Assembly: GCF_000422885.1 (NCBI RefSeq) | Contig: NZ_AUGX01000010.1 | Span: 186,001-250,000 of the forward strand | Length of the DNA stretch: 64,000 nt | Source: Ottowia thiooxydans DSM 14619 | Lineage (GTDB): Bacteria; Pseudomonadota; Gammaproteobacteria; Burkholderiales; Burkholderiaceae_C | Direction: 5' to 3' | Part shown: piece after piece, positions 19,311 through 28,730 of the stretch | Layout: each line of letters begins with the position of its first letter | Position numbering within the stretch: position 1 is the stretch's first letter | The notes under the pieces: model-generated | Seen by the model: the letters and a program-made list of their open reading frames with translations, nothing else | Told to the model about the DNA's origin: nothing | The model's database searches: none | Program-made: the position numbers and the translations under genes

Positions 19311-19597
19311 CCAAAGGCGACGTGGTTCACTCTCTGACGCTGGGCATAGATACACGGGGATGCTTTGCGACAGCATCTGTGCATCCGATAGCCTCAATGG
19401 CTTTGGTCGTACGTTGGTTCATGCGGAAAATATTAGCCCCGGATGATATTCAAAGTGAGCCCAGGCCAACAATATTTTCGTTAGGCTAGGCTAATGGAGA
19501 CTCTTCAATAGAAATTCTAATCTCTGTTTTCCAGTAGATTCTGAAATAGGCAATCTGCCATAATCGTGTCGATTCACGAGAAAAAAGAAGATATTCA

Positions 19598-19672
19598 ATG
19601 GACTACAAGGAATTTTCTTACTCAACCTCAGCCGTCACTGGCGTTGCGTTCCGCGCTTTGGGGATCAATTAA
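19598..19672 (+). CDS. 24-codon leader ORF coupled to secreted protein
   Basis: ATG at 19598, 24 codons (MDYKEFSYSTSAVTG then VAFRALGIN), TAA at 19670-19672. The last A of the stop is the first base of the next gene's ATG (TAATG), the usual geometry for reinitiation. A purine-rich stretch, AGAAAAAAGAAG, lies just upstream. No family is recognised. It may be a real small protein, a translational leader or chance. Confidence 0.4.
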   Translation: MDYKEFSYSTSAVTGVAFRALGIN

Positions 19673-20109
19673 TGGCCCATCCATTGAAACTTGGACTGCT
19701 AGCTGCCTTTGCGCTCTTTTTCTTGACGCAAGGCGCAGTTGCGCAGCTTCCGCCTGCAGACGAAGCGTCTATACGAAACGCCGACAGCAGTACGATTGAC
19801 ACGCTTATGAGGACCACTGCTCAACGGATGGCGGGGAATTTGCCCGCACGGCTTGACGCGGTTACTGAGATGCAAAGCGTCTACTACGATAAACCTTCCA
19901 AAACGCTGGTCATGTCTGGACGCCTTCTTGGCCCAATCGATGTGGAGAAAGCAAAAGTGGCACAGCGGGAAACGTTTTGCGCTCAACCTAGAAATCGAAC
20001 ATTAATCGCAAAAGGTGTTACTTATAGCTACCACTACACCCGCGCAAACGAATCTCCGGTAATCCTAAACATGACGGCTTCGTCCTGCGGTGTAAAACCA
20101 ATTAACTAA
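19672..20109 (+). CDS. Small secreted hypothetical protein
   Basis: 145 residues. The N-terminus has a Lys, then a hydrophobic stretch LGLLAAFALFFL and a likely signal-peptidase site after GAVAQ, so the mature protein should be periplasmic or secreted, about 120 residues, with two Cys (in TFCAQ and SSCGV) that could form a disulfide. No domain is recognised. Base composition is AT-richer than the flanking operons, which together with the isolated position may indicate acquired DNA. Its start overlaps the stop of a 24-codon ORF. Confidence 0.65.
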   Translation: MAHPLKLGLLAAFALFFLTQGAVAQLPPADEASIRNADSSTIDTLMRTTAQRMAGNLPARLDAVTEMQSVYYDKPSKTLVMSGRLLGPIDVEKAKVAQRETFCAQPRNRTLIAKGVTYSYHYTRANESPVILNMTASSCGVKPIN

Positions 20110-20723
20110 AGAATAATAGCAATTCAATATAAATCGTTAGAGAATTTCTCCTGGCATTATCAGGTAGTGTTTTACGGATCCTTTACAAAGGCCACTCTAA
20201 CGCCTACAAAATCGATCACACCCTGAATCAGGAACAGATGTTAGGTATGCTTTCAGCGCAATCCCCCTCATCACCCGACGAAAGAAAGCCCAAGGCAAGT
20301 TTTGCAGCCAATAGCTCGTGCTATTGGCGAAAAATCAACGTAGCATACCGCCCGGGGGCAGTGATCTGGCGTCGTGAGAGGTTTTGCAGAGGTTCCCTAG
20401 ATTAGCTACGTGAAATTAATCCAGGCTAGTAATTAATCCTAAACACTGCACTTTGCCAGCACCGTCAAGCAGGAAGATGGCCATCTCCGCTGAACTATGA
20501 CCGGCATCGGGGATAAGTGATAACGCAAAAGGTGGCGCTTGATCTTGAGCGCCATCCGTTTTGCTGAAAGCGACACAATTCGGTGGTGTAGTACCTATTG
20601 CGCGTTATCACTCTTGTCCATTCCATTCGCAATCTGTACACCTTCGCATCAGTTGGAATCGTTCTTGCTTGCCTGGGGCAATAGTCACGACGTGTTCCGT
20701 CGCCCACAAAGGAGAAGTCCAAT
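20110..20723. other. Gene-free region with inverted repeats
   Basis: 614 bp without a supportable gene. It includes a perfect 9-bp hairpin, GCCAATAGC (20307-20315) and GCTATTGGC (20320-20328) with a TCGT loop. An 8-bp outer pair, GGTATGCT (20244-20251) and AGCATACC (20342-20349), encloses it. The promoter of the AraC gene at 20724 must lie in the right part; AAAGGAGAAG just before its ATG is a strong ribosome binding site. Confidence 0.55.
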
Positions 20724-21710
20724 ATGACCGCCTACGACGATGTCTTGCCAGACGACCCGTTCGAGCGCTGGCACCAAGTCACCTGTCGCAACTACTCAGT
20801 GACTGAATGTCGCGCGGTAAGAGACCATTCATTCAGCGCACAGGTTAAGGTCCGCCCCTTTGGCGATCTGGTGATAAGCCAGATTAGTTCACAGGTGAGC
20901 CCTGGAGTCGAGCTGAAGGTCACCCGCGGCCGCAGAGAGATTCGCAAAGACTACCGCGATGATTTTCTGGTCTGGGTTGGTGGATCTGGCACCACGATGC
21001 TGGAGCAAGGCGGCCGCAGCACGCAGTTGGGCGCGGGCGACATGATCTTGCATGATCAGGCCGCGCCCTTTAACCTCACATTCAGTCAGCGCTCAGCCGC
21101 TGCAATGATCACTGTGCCTCGCCGTGTCATGCTCACCCGATTCCCCCAAGCAGAACATTGCACCGCCCTGAGAATTCGCTCGAACTTGCCTCTGGCACGT
21201 TTGGCCACCGCCACCTTCAGAGAGATCGCTCTGCAAGACGGTGATGTGCGTTCAGACACCTACAGCGAAAAAGTGTGGAGTGCTGCCCTGGATATCTGGG
21301 TAGCCGCCCTGCAAGCTTGCACACCTGGTGCGGAGCCGCCTCGCCTAGCTCATAGAGACCTGCGCCTGCGAACCGCACAACGCTACTTGCTACAGCGCCT
21401 CTACGACCCTGAAGTCAATTTGGCAAGCGCATCAGCAGACCTTCACATGTCCAGCCGCACCCTGTTGCGCTTGTTCGCTACTCGCGGAACCACGCCAATG
21501 CATTGGCTTTGGGAAGAGCGTCTCAAGGCATGTCGCGAGGCCCTGCTGCGTGGACAGTTCGAGCGCGTGAGCGACGCCGCTTTCGCACATGGTTTTCGCA
21601 ATCTCTCGCACTTCAGCCGAACATTCAAGGCTTTGCATGGCATCAACGCAAATCAGTTGATCCGCGAAATGGTGCCTGAGCAGGGCTTGGCCGCTCCGGA
21701 GCCTACCTAG
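20724..21710 (+). CDS. AraC family transcriptional regulator
   Basis: 328 residues. The N-terminal ~190 residues resemble the AraC-like ligand-binding domain of FeaR-type regulators (DDPFERWHQVTCRNYSVTEC). The C-terminal HTH pair is clear: VNLASASADLHMSSRTLLRL and VSDAAFAHGFRNLSHFSRTF. A strong Shine-Dalgarno (AAAGGAGAAG) precedes the ATG. An isochorismatase-family hydrolase follows about 200 bp downstream on the same strand and is a plausible target. The ligand is unknown. Confidence 0.9.
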   Translation: MTAYDDVLPDDPFERWHQVTCRNYSVTECRAVRDHSFSAQVKVRPFGDLVISQISSQVSPGVELKVTRGRREIRKDYRDDFLVWVGGSGTTMLEQGGRSTQLGAGDMILHDQAAPFNLTFSQRSAAAMITVPRRVMLTRFPQAEHCTALRIRSNLPLARLATATFREIALQDGDVRSDTYSEKVWSAALDIWVAALQACTPGAEPPRLAHRDLRLRTAQRYLLQRLYDPEVNLASASADLHMSSRTLLRLFATRGTTPMHWLWEERLKACREALLRGQFERVSDAAFAHGFRNLSHFSRTFKALHGINANQLIREMVPEQGLAAPEPT

Positions 21711-21721
21711 AGGTCAAAGCC

Positions 21722-21780
21722 TTGTGCAACGCTTCGACATCAGAAGGTGTGAACAGTGTTTTTTTAAGCCTGTCGAAGTT
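21722..21780. repeat. Degenerate copy of a dispersed palindromic element
   Basis: Contains GCAACGCTTCGACA and, further right, GCCTGTCGAAG, the two half-sites of the palindromic element seen intact at 48755-48820. The centre has diverged. Confidence 0.4.
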
Positions 21781-21914
21781 TGAAATCGTCAAAGTGCCCT
21801 CCCTCCCCCACCCTGTCTGGATGAGCACATCAGATGGCCATCTCAGGCAAATGAAACCCGCCCTCGGGAGATATCGTAGCTCTGGACTATCCCAGCAACC
21901 CAGAGGTACACACC

Positions 21915-22553
21915 ATGCCATATCAGCTCAAGGAAATCGACCCCAAAAAGACGGCCATGATCGTCGTGGACATGCAAAACGACTTTGTCGCCGAAGGCGT
22001 TCCAATGCAATCGGCCCAAGCACTCGCCATGGTGCCGCGGCTTGCAGACACGCTGTCTTTCTGCCGTAAAGTTGGCATCAAGGTCGTCTACACCACCCAT
22101 GTTCATCGCAGAGACGGTAGCGACATGGGTCTCTACGACGATCTCTATCCCCCGATTGCATCCCGCGCTGCGCTGATAGATGAAACCCCTGGTATAGAAA
22201 TCTACCCTGGTGTGGCACCTGCCCCAGGGGAGCACGTCATCAAGAAGCATCGGTACAGCGGCTTCTTCGCCACTGACCTGGACCTGATGTTGCGCGAATG
22301 GGGCATCGACACTGTGATTGTCTCCGGCACCACGACCGAGAACTGCTGCCTTTCCACGGCCCGTGAGGCCATGTTCCTGAATTACAAAACGGTCTTCCTG
22401 TCAGACGCTACGGGCACATTCGACTACCCAGACGTTGGCCAAGGCGCCATGTCTGCCGAGGAAGTGCACAAGGCCACACTCATCATCTTGGCGTTTTCAA
22501 CTGCGCATGTGATGACGGCCAAAGAGTTCAAAACCCTTGTGACTCTCGCCTGA
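21915..22553 (+). CDS. Isochorismatase-family cysteine hydrolase
   Basis: 212 residues. The Asp-Lys-Cys triad of the superfamily is visible: Asp in MIVVDMQNDF, Lys in HVIKKHRYSGF and Cys in TTTENCCLSTAREA, with the usual non-proline cis turn before the cysteine region. Family members hydrolyse amides such as carbamoylsarcosine, nicotinamide, biuret or ureidoacrylate, or isochorismate. The sequence does not allow a choice. It probably belongs to the regulon of the AraC protein upstream. Confidence 0.88.
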   Translation: MPYQLKEIDPKKTAMIVVDMQNDFVAEGVPMQSAQALAMVPRLADTLSFCRKVGIKVVYTTHVHRRDGSDMGLYDDLYPPIASRAALIDETPGIEIYPGVAPAPGEHVIKKHRYSGFFATDLDLMLREWGIDTVIVSGTTTENCCLSTAREAMFLNYKTVFLSDATGTFDYPDVGQGAMSAEEVHKATLIILAFSTAHVMTAKEFKTLVTLA

Positions 22554-22561
22554 GGACATGA

Positions 22562-22765
22562 ATCTCCCTGAGTCGCTCACGCGGCTGCTCCCATATGGCC
22601 TGCTCCGCGGCCTTCTGACTCCCTCTCCTGCTTGAGGGAGAGACTGATGCAGGCGCGCCTGCCGACTTGAGCCCCAGAACCCAAGGCGGCTAGCTGGTTT
22701 TACCCCCTCTCCCGCATGCGGGAGAGGGTTGGGCGGGGCCGGCCAACCGGTGAGGGCTAGCGGCG
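22562..22765. repeat. Intergenic repeat element, copy A
   Basis: Begins 9 bp after the hydrolase stop. It shares CCCTGAGTCGCT and the 25-bp block at 22594-22618 with copy C. From about 22617 to the end it matches copy B at 61388-61515, including TGATGCAGGCGCGCCTGCCG and TTGAGCCCCAGAACCC. It contains a perfect 24-bp palindrome at 22705-22728. Confidence 0.8.
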
Positions 22766-22905
22766 TGTCCATGGTGTGTGCCCCTCCGCGAGACCAGAGG
22801 CTCCAAGCCGAAACGCGCAGGCTCATGTATTCATTTCAGCATGGAAGATCGGCGTGCTATCAACGTTCTTGGATAAGGCTGGGCGGGGCCGACCAACTAG
22901 TGAGA
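22731..22905. repeat. Direct repeat pair, 150 bp apart
   Basis: GGGCGGGGCCGGCCAACCGG at 22731 recurs as GGGCGGGGCCGACCAACTAG at 22881, both followed by TGAG. The second looks like the tail of another, eroded copy of the intergenic repeat. From 22906 to 23094 only the promoter region of the LysR gene is expected. Confidence 0.6.
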
Positions 22906-23094
22906 GGACGGCCTGGCCATTCCGGATGAGTTATCTCCAGCTCGGATGTTGTTTGAAATAATCCTGCCGACCGGAAAACGAGGTTGTAGATTGCGTTGGT
23001 GCATGCCGCTATATGCCGCTGTTCGAGCACCTCGCCAGAACAATCCAGTGGTCGCTGATGGTTGTTGATATGCTGAGCCAAAACCGGACAGAAC

Positions 23095-24003
23095 ATGGAT
23101 CTCAGACAACTACGTCAGTTTGTCGTGCTGGCGACCGAGCTCAACTATCGAAAGGCTGCTGAGCGCTTAAACATGACGCAACCTCCTTTGAGCATCGCCA
23201 TCAAGCGGCTGGAGTCCGATGTGGGGGTTCAGCTTTTTGAGCGTGATCGCCTGGGGGTTCGGCTGACCATGGCTGGCGGAGTCTTTCTAAGCGAAGCCAA
23301 GCGCCTGCTTGATGGCGCTGACGCCGCGATCAAAGCCACTCGTGATGCCGACCAAGGGCGCGTGGGAAGTTTGCGGGTTTGCTCTGTTCCCAGTGCATCG
23401 CTGGAGCTGCTACCAAGCCTGCTCCACCGATTCGCGACCAACTTTCCTTCGGTTCGGCTTCATTTGAGCAGCGGCAGCACGGTAGGAATTCTGGGGGAAT
23501 TGCAAAGAGGAGAACTGGATGCAGCCTTTCTGGTGCCGCCCTCTTCCGGTGTGCCCGGCATAGAGTGGATGGCGTTGCCTCGCCAGCACCTGATCTTGGC
23601 AGTCCCTTCCAACCATCCCCTCGCCAGCCGGGACACCGTCAAACTCTCAGAGTTGGGGGAAGAAACCCTCGTGACTCTGGCGCATTCGGATAGCCCAGGC
23701 TTCGCGGGCGAAGTCATGGCTTTGTGTCGGCGCGAAGGGTTCTACCCCAAGGCGCTCCAGGAATCTTCACACGCACTGATCACCTTGCCGCTCATTGCCG
23801 CGGGCTTGGGGGTGGCCATCGTTCCCCAAGCCTCGCGCCGCATTGCCGTCGATCACGTGAGTTTTGTGTCATTAACTGATTCCGACAACCAGGCACTGAC
23901 CTACCCGCTTGCGCTTGCAACGCCTTCCAGATCGGGCAACCCAGCCGTGCCATGGTTTGTGGACACTGCGCGTGAGCTATTAGTCACGCTACCCCTGGGT
24001 TAA
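23095..24003 (+). CDS. LysR family transcriptional regulator
   Basis: 302 residues. The N-terminal winged helix-turn-helix is canonical (MDLRQLRQFVVLATELNYRK, AAERLNMTQPPLSIAIKRLE), followed by the periplasmic-binding-like effector domain. It is convergent with, and ends 50 bp from, a Bug receptor and DapA-family gene pair on the other strand, which it may regulate. The effector is unknown. Confidence 0.92.
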   Translation: MDLRQLRQFVVLATELNYRKAAERLNMTQPPLSIAIKRLESDVGVQLFERDRLGVRLTMAGGVFLSEAKRLLDGADAAIKATRDADQGRVGSLRVCSVPSASLELLPSLLHRFATNFPSVRLHLSSGSTVGILGELQRGELDAAFLVPPSSGVPGIEWMALPRQHLILAVPSNHPLASRDTVKLSELGEETLVTLAHSDSPGFAGEVMALCRREGFYPKALQESSHALITLPLIAAGLGVAIVPQASRRIAVDHVSFVSLTDSDNQALTYPLALATPSRSGNPAVPWFVDTARELLVTLPLG

Positions 24004-24053
24004 AACCACGGCCATCGAGGAGGTCTGTGCCTGGATGGCCACGCATGGCGAGC

Positions 24054-25019
24054 TTACTTGGCCACCGGTTTCAGCAGTCCGGCCCACTTCGCTTGTTCAT
24101 CTCGAACCCGCTTCTCGAAAGCAGTTTGAGAAGGGTCAACGGGTTCGCTTCCCTTCGAGTAGATCCTTTCGTGCACCAATTGACTTCCAGCCACCTTGGC
24201 GATCGCCGCATTCAGCCGCTTCACAACCTCTGCCGGCGTACCTGCTGGAGCAGCCAACCCAGAGAGCGAGCCGCCCTCCACGCTTTTGCCCAAGACCTCT
24301 TTAACCGTGGGGATGTCAGGAAAATTGGCCAGACGCTTGGAAGATGTGACCGCGAAGGGGCGAATCTGCTTGGAATCGACAAAGCTGACCGCACTGACCG
24401 CTGAAATCGCAGTGGCATCTGCCGTGCGGTTGATCACCGCCGTCAACGACTCCGTACCGCTCTTGTACGGGACGGCAAGAAACTGAGTGCCTGTCGCTTG
24501 CTGAAGTAGTTGAAGCACCTGATAGTTGTCGGAGCCCTCCCCTGCAGTCGAGAAGCTGAGTTTTTCGTTCTCGGTAGCGGCAGCCTTCACAAGTTCAGGA
24601 AGCGAAGGAAACGGGCTGCTCGGATTGACAGCCAGAATGGTGGGCGTGTTCGCCAGCATGGCCACATACGTGAAGTCCTTCTTGGGGTCGTACGCCAAGC
24701 TGGGATAGATCAGCGGATTGACTGCAAACATTCCGTTGGTAATCACAAGAAGCGTGTATCCATCTGGGCGGGCCTTGGCTACAAGACCTCCAGCGATCCC
24801 ACCGGCCGCGCCGGCACGGTTTTCCACCACGAATGGCTGGCCCAGCTCCCGAGAGAGACCTTCCGCAAACACACGTGCGGTGATGTCCGTGACACCACCC
24901 GCACCGAAAGGCACCACCAGGCGGACAGCCTGCGTGGGATAGGTTTGAGCTTGTGCAGTGGTGCCCGCCATCACGGCAAGCACACAAGAAGCGGTAAGCA
25001 GGCGAAGGGGTTGAATCAT
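24054..25019 (-). CDS. Bug/TctC family extracytoplasmic solute receptor
   Basis: 321 residues. The N-terminus has a signal peptide (LLTASCVLAVMAGTTAQAQT, cleavage after AQA). The family hallmarks follow: YPTQAVRLVVPFGAGGVTDI and ENRAGAAGGIAGGLVAKARP. These periplasmic proteins bind carboxylates for tripartite tricarboxylate transporters; no TctA or TctB membrane gene is adjacent, as is usual for the many orphan copies in Burkholderiales. Its start overlaps the stop of the upstream DapA-family gene, so ligand and lyase are probably linked. Confidence 0.92.
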   Translation of the reverse strand: MIQPLRLLTASCVLAVMAGTTAQAQTYPTQAVRLVVPFGAGGVTDITARVFAEGLSRELGQPFVVENRAGAAGGIAGGLVAKARPDGYTLLVITNGMFAVNPLIYPSLAYDPKKDFTYVAMLANTPTILAVNPSSPFPSLPELVKAAATENEKLSFSTAGEGSDNYQVLQLLQQATGTQFLAVPYKSGTESLTAVINRTADATAISAVSAVSFVDSKQIRPFAVTSSKRLANFPDIPTVKEVLGKSVEGGSLSGLAAPAGTPAEVVKRLNAAIAKVAGSQLVHERIYSKGSEPVDPSQTAFEKRVRDEQAKWAGLLKPVAK

Positions 25020-25912
25020 CAGATGATCTCCATGGTTTTAAGAATATCTCTCATCGCGTCGTTCAGCGCAGGAGTCAAAGGGGAAAGCGGTGCACGCAGA
25101 TGCCCTGCTGCAACGCCGCTCAGCTCGAGCCCGGCAGTGACGGTGCGCGGAAGCCCGTGATCCATCAGGAAGTTGAGCAGCTCCGACTGCCTGGAAAACC
25201 AATGCTCGGCACCAGCCCAGTCGCCGGAGGCCACGCAGCGATGAAAGTTGAGAATGAAGGGAGCGCAGACATTGGGCGCGGCTGTGCACCAACCCGCTGC
25301 GCCATCTTGAAATCCTTGCTTCGCCATCCGGTTTAAACCGATGAAGATACTCACATGATCCGGGCACGCCTCTCGCAACCGTGAAATCTTGGTCTCATCC
25401 GGGCTGGCTTCTTTGATGAGCGAGATATTGGGCAACTCCGTGAGCTTGCTCAGAAATGAAACTGATAAATCCAGGCCCGTAGTGAAAGGGTTGTTGTAGA
25501 CCATCACAGGAATAGAAACCGATTCAGCTATCTGGCGGTAGTACTCGAAAATCTCCGCTTCCGTCAGTTTCCAATAGGTGCTGGGCAACACCTGGATCGC
25601 TGCGGCTCCCGCTTCCTGCGCGAATCGCGCGTGCCGAACAGTGTGCGCCGTGCTAAGGCTGGACACTCCCGCAAGCACGGGTACACGGCCTGCAGCAGCA
25701 GCCACTGTCGTGCGGATAACGGCGTCGCGCTCCTCGTCACCCAGGTAGGGCAAGCAACCCACACTACCCAGCGGACAAAGGCCATGCACACCAAGATTTA
25801 TAAGCCGCTCAACATGTTGAGCCAATAGGGAGTGGTCCACCTGCCCTCTTGCATCGCAAGGAGTGAGCAGGTAGCCAACGATGCCGTTCATTTGCATAGG
25901 GGCTAATTCCAT
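25019..25912 (-). CDS. DapA-family (dihydrodipicolinate synthase-like) aldolase
   Basis: 297 residues. A TIM barrel of the DHDPS/N-acetylneuraminate lyase family, with the Schiff-base Lys in SLIKEASPDE and the catalytic Tyr in VMVYNNPF. The GTTGE loop of true DapA reads GSVGCLPYL here, so both Thr and the Glu are changed. It is therefore probably a catabolic aldolase or lyase for a 2-oxo acid rather than the lysine-pathway enzyme. Starts at the Met codons 5 or 7 residues in are alternatives, since the first ATG has no clear ribosome binding site. Confidence 0.88.
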   Translation of the reverse strand: MELAPMQMNGIVGYLLTPCDARGQVDHSLLAQHVERLINLGVHGLCPLGSVGCLPYLGDEERDAVIRTTVAAAAGRVPVLAGVSSLSTAHTVRHARFAQEAGAAAIQVLPSTYWKLTEAEIFEYYRQIAESVSIPVMVYNNPFTTGLDLSVSFLSKLTELPNISLIKEASPDETKISRLREACPDHVSIFIGLNRMAKQGFQDGAAGWCTAAPNVCAPFILNFHRCVASGDWAGAEHWFSRQSELLNFLMDHGLPRTVTAGLELSGVAAGHLRAPLSPLTPALNDAMRDILKTMEII

Positions 25913-26002
25913 TTAAAAACTGCACGCAGTCTAGAAATGGCGCCCCCCATCCGTCCAATTCAATATTTGTGTGTGCTTGATATCTTTTGCAGCGCTGCGC
26001 AC

Positions 26003-28501
26003 TCATTTGCCAGTGTGATGCCAATAGCGCGCCGCTTTTTCCCTTTCGCAACGAAGCGCCTCAGGGTGAACACTCGTCCAGTGCATGGCACCACAGGTAG
26101 GTGAATCGACCACGCGTATGCCGCGTTCCTCATAGCGCGCCAGCACGGGAGGTGCCGGGTGTCCAAAACGGTTTTTGTAGCCAGACTGAACCAATCCCAG
26201 CTTGGGCTGCACTGCATCCAGGAAAAGCGCCGAAGAAGAGGTTTTGCTGCCGTGGTGCGGCACCAAAAGCAAATCCGCCTGCAGGTTTTCCTCGCGCGCC
26301 ACAAGAGCGGCTTCGGCCTTGGCCTCAATGTCTCCCGCCAGTAGCGCCACTGCGCCGCCTGAACCTGCAGCGCTTATGCGGAGCACACAGCTCATGTTGT
26401 TCGATCTCTCCGATGAGTGGTAGCTTTCCGCTAACGGGTGCAAGATTTCAAACTGCACGCCATCCCATTCCCAGCGCTGCCCGGCCTGGCAACGCATGGA
26501 AACCCGGGTGCGTTGCAAGGGGTGCTCGTCTTCTATCGACGAAAGCAGGGCTGCACTCGGATGCATGGCCATGACCGACATCGCACCACCGATGTGATCT
26601 GCATCCCGGTGGCTAAGCAGCAAAATATCCACCCGCTCTCCTAGCGCCCTCAGCAATGGCACCAGCACCCTATCGCCTGCGTCGCTCTCCAGTGAGAACC
26701 GTGGGCCCGTGTCGTACACCAGGGTGTGTTTTTCCGTGCGCACCAGCAGGGCATTGCCCTGCCCCACATCGGCAGCCAGCAACTCGAACGCGCCGTGCAC
26801 AGGGCGCGGCGCTTGCCAAAGTAGCAATGGCAGCACCAACGGAAGCCCGACGAGTCGCAATCCCCACGGCCAGCGCATGACCAATAAAACCCCACCAACC
26901 ACAGCTGCCGCACCTACCCACACAGGTACTGACACCATAGAGACACTCGCAAATGGCCAGGAAGCGAACCACCGGAGCAACCACGCCATGGGTTCCAGAG
27001 ACCAGGCCGCCGCAGACCAAAATGGCGCCCAGAAAACACCTGCGAGTGCTAACGGGGTGACCACCATAGTCACCCACGGAATGGCAAGCAGGTTGGCGGG
27101 TAGACCCACCACCGAAGCCTGCCCAAATATCAGCAAGCTGAGCGGCGTGAGCGCTAGCGTGACCACGCCCTGCTCTCTCAGCATCTTCATGCCTGCGTTG
27201 CGGGCCTTTGCAAGAGGGGCTTCGTTGCCAGATACCGGGTCACCCACAGGGTTGGCCGCGAACAACACCCCAACGGCTACAAAACTGAGCCAAAATCCGG
27301 CCTGCAACAAGGCCCAAGGATCAAACGCCAACACAGTAGCGCAGGCCACCAGCCAGGTTAACCACCAGGGCCAACTCACTCCCAGCAATCTAAGGCAGCC
27401 GAAGGTGCTGAGCATGAGGATGGTGCGTTGGGCAGGTACGCCCCAGCCAGAGAACAACGCATACAACGCAGCCAGCGCCACGCCACCAATCAGGGCGGCT
27501 GTGGGTGCAGGTACCCAGAGGCACCACCGCCATCCCCACAAAGCAGTACGCCGCCAGAGGCGCCCAATGAGGCCGGAAGCCAGCCAGGCAAACATCGTTA
27601 TATGCAGCCCGGAAATGCTCATCAGATGCGCCACGCCTGTGGCTCGGAACACATCCCAGTCAGCCCGCTCGATCACGTTCTGATCGCCTGTGACCAGCGC
27701 GGCGATGATGCCGGCAAAGCGCCTTGAATCCGCCGCTTGAGCAGCGTCACCCTCAGCCCCAGCCGCCACGCGCGCGAGAATTCGCCCTCGAACGGATTGG
27801 CGAGCGCGCTCAATCCAATGGCCAGTACCGGCCTGCAAGCGGCGTGGTGCCACGTCCTTGCGTCCGGCTCGTACATAGCCCGTGGCCCGAACGCCTTGCT
27901 CCCACAACCACAATTCGTAATCAAACCCATGCGGATTCAAGCTGCCGTGTGGCGCCTTCAACCTCACGGTGAATTGCCAGCGCTCGCCGGCCCACAGCTC
28001 CGTCGCGAAAGCTTGGGGTTTGTCCGTTTCGCCGTCGGTGCTGACCGAACCGTACCAAGCCAGCTGCAGCATGCCTGGCACTTGGACAGGGTCGCCGCGA
28101 AGGGTTGCCGATTCGACCTCAAAGCGAAAGCGCTGGCCGGCTTTGTTCTTTTGCGGCATGGCGTCCACAATGCCTGTCAGAACAAGATCAGGCCCTTCCA
28201 GCGTGGGATTGAGCATTTCGGAGTGCATGGCGCTGGCGCGCAAACCTATGGTGCCAAAGGCGCCAGCCGCGCTGGCGAGCAGCAAAATGAGGCCACCCAG
28301 CTGGCGCTGACGCAATGACGTCATCAGCACAGCTGCTCCACCACTCAATGCGCCTATGAGGCATCCCAAATAACCCACCCTCGGCCAGAGCGCAGCCTGT
28401 TGAATCTGAAGTGCTGTACCTGCAATCCACCCAAGAAGCAGCGCCAGCAGTAAGCGAGCGGCCATACGGGCGTAAGAATTTCTGACATCGGGCGGACGCA
28501 T
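26003..28501 (-). CDS. comEC: DNA internalisation competence protein ComEC/Rec2
   Basis: 832 residues. It forms the inner-membrane channel for single-stranded DNA uptake. The order is an N-terminal pair of membrane helices, a DUF4131 domain (~30-200), the multi-helix Competence domain (MSISGLHITMFAWLASGLIG near 290, a family signature), and a C-terminal metallo-beta-lactamase domain with DVGQGNALLV and the metal motif LSHRDADHIGG near 640. It is a monocistronic minus-strand gene, full length for the family. Whether the organism is naturally competent cannot be told from this window. Confidence 0.95.
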   Translation of the reverse strand: MRPPDVRNSYARMAARLLLALLLGWIAGTALQIQQAALWPRVGYLGCLIGALSGGAAVLMTSLRQRQLGGLILLLASAAGAFGTIGLRASAMHSEMLNPTLEGPDLVLTGIVDAMPQKNKAGQRFRFEVESATLRGDPVQVPGMLQLAWYGSVSTDGETDKPQAFATELWAGERWQFTVRLKAPHGSLNPHGFDYELWLWEQGVRATGYVRAGRKDVAPRRLQAGTGHWIERARQSVRGRILARVAAGAEGDAAQAADSRRFAGIIAALVTGDQNVIERADWDVFRATGVAHLMSISGLHITMFAWLASGLIGRLWRRTALWGWRWCLWVPAPTAALIGGVALAALYALFSGWGVPAQRTILMLSTFGCLRLLGVSWPWWLTWLVACATVLAFDPWALLQAGFWLSFVAVGVLFAANPVGDPVSGNEAPLAKARNAGMKMLREQGVVTLALTPLSLLIFGQASVVGLPANLLAIPWVTMVVTPLALAGVFWAPFWSAAAWSLEPMAWLLRWFASWPFASVSMVSVPVWVGAAAVVGGVLLVMRWPWGLRLVGLPLVLPLLLWQAPRPVHGAFELLAADVGQGNALLVRTEKHTLVYDTGPRFSLESDAGDRVLVPLLRALGERVDILLLSHRDADHIGGAMSVMAMHPSAALLSSIEDEHPLQRTRVSMRCQAGQRWEWDGVQFEILHPLAESYHSSERSNNMSCVLRISAAGSGGAVALLAGDIEAKAEAALVAREENLQADLLLVPHHGSKTSSSALFLDAVQPKLGLVQSGYKNRFGHPAPPVLARYEERGIRVVDSPTCGAMHWTSVHPEALRCEREKAARYWHHTGK

Positions 28502-28730
28502 GAAGGGTTTGTGCGGGGCGAAAATGGAACTTGCTGCGTGCTACCGATGCACGTACGGGAGCAGCCGTTTTCATGACCTGTTTTAAAGTGGAGTCGGCAT
28601 CACGACAGCTATCGCTCGCGAAACGTTAATGCAAAATGATTAACTCTAAAGTTCTCATTATGACCTTAGCGAAACCCCGTACAGTCAGATGGAGCTACCC
28701 TGCGTCCCACGAACTATTTTCGAGTGCACC

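Noticed and set aside
19479-20246. Possible integron gene cassette around the small secreted protein: GTTAGGC at 19479 and GTTAGGT at 20240 fit the attC/attI core pattern, with CTCTAAC at 20195.
   Set aside because: The inverse core has the wrong first base, and the inner L boxes between 20202 and 20239 do not pair. Core-like heptamers are expected by chance about once per kilobase. No integrase is present.
26709-27683. Long plus-strand open frame opposite comEC.
   Set aside because: Low-complexity Thr/Asn/Pro-rich translation that mirrors the comEC membrane region.
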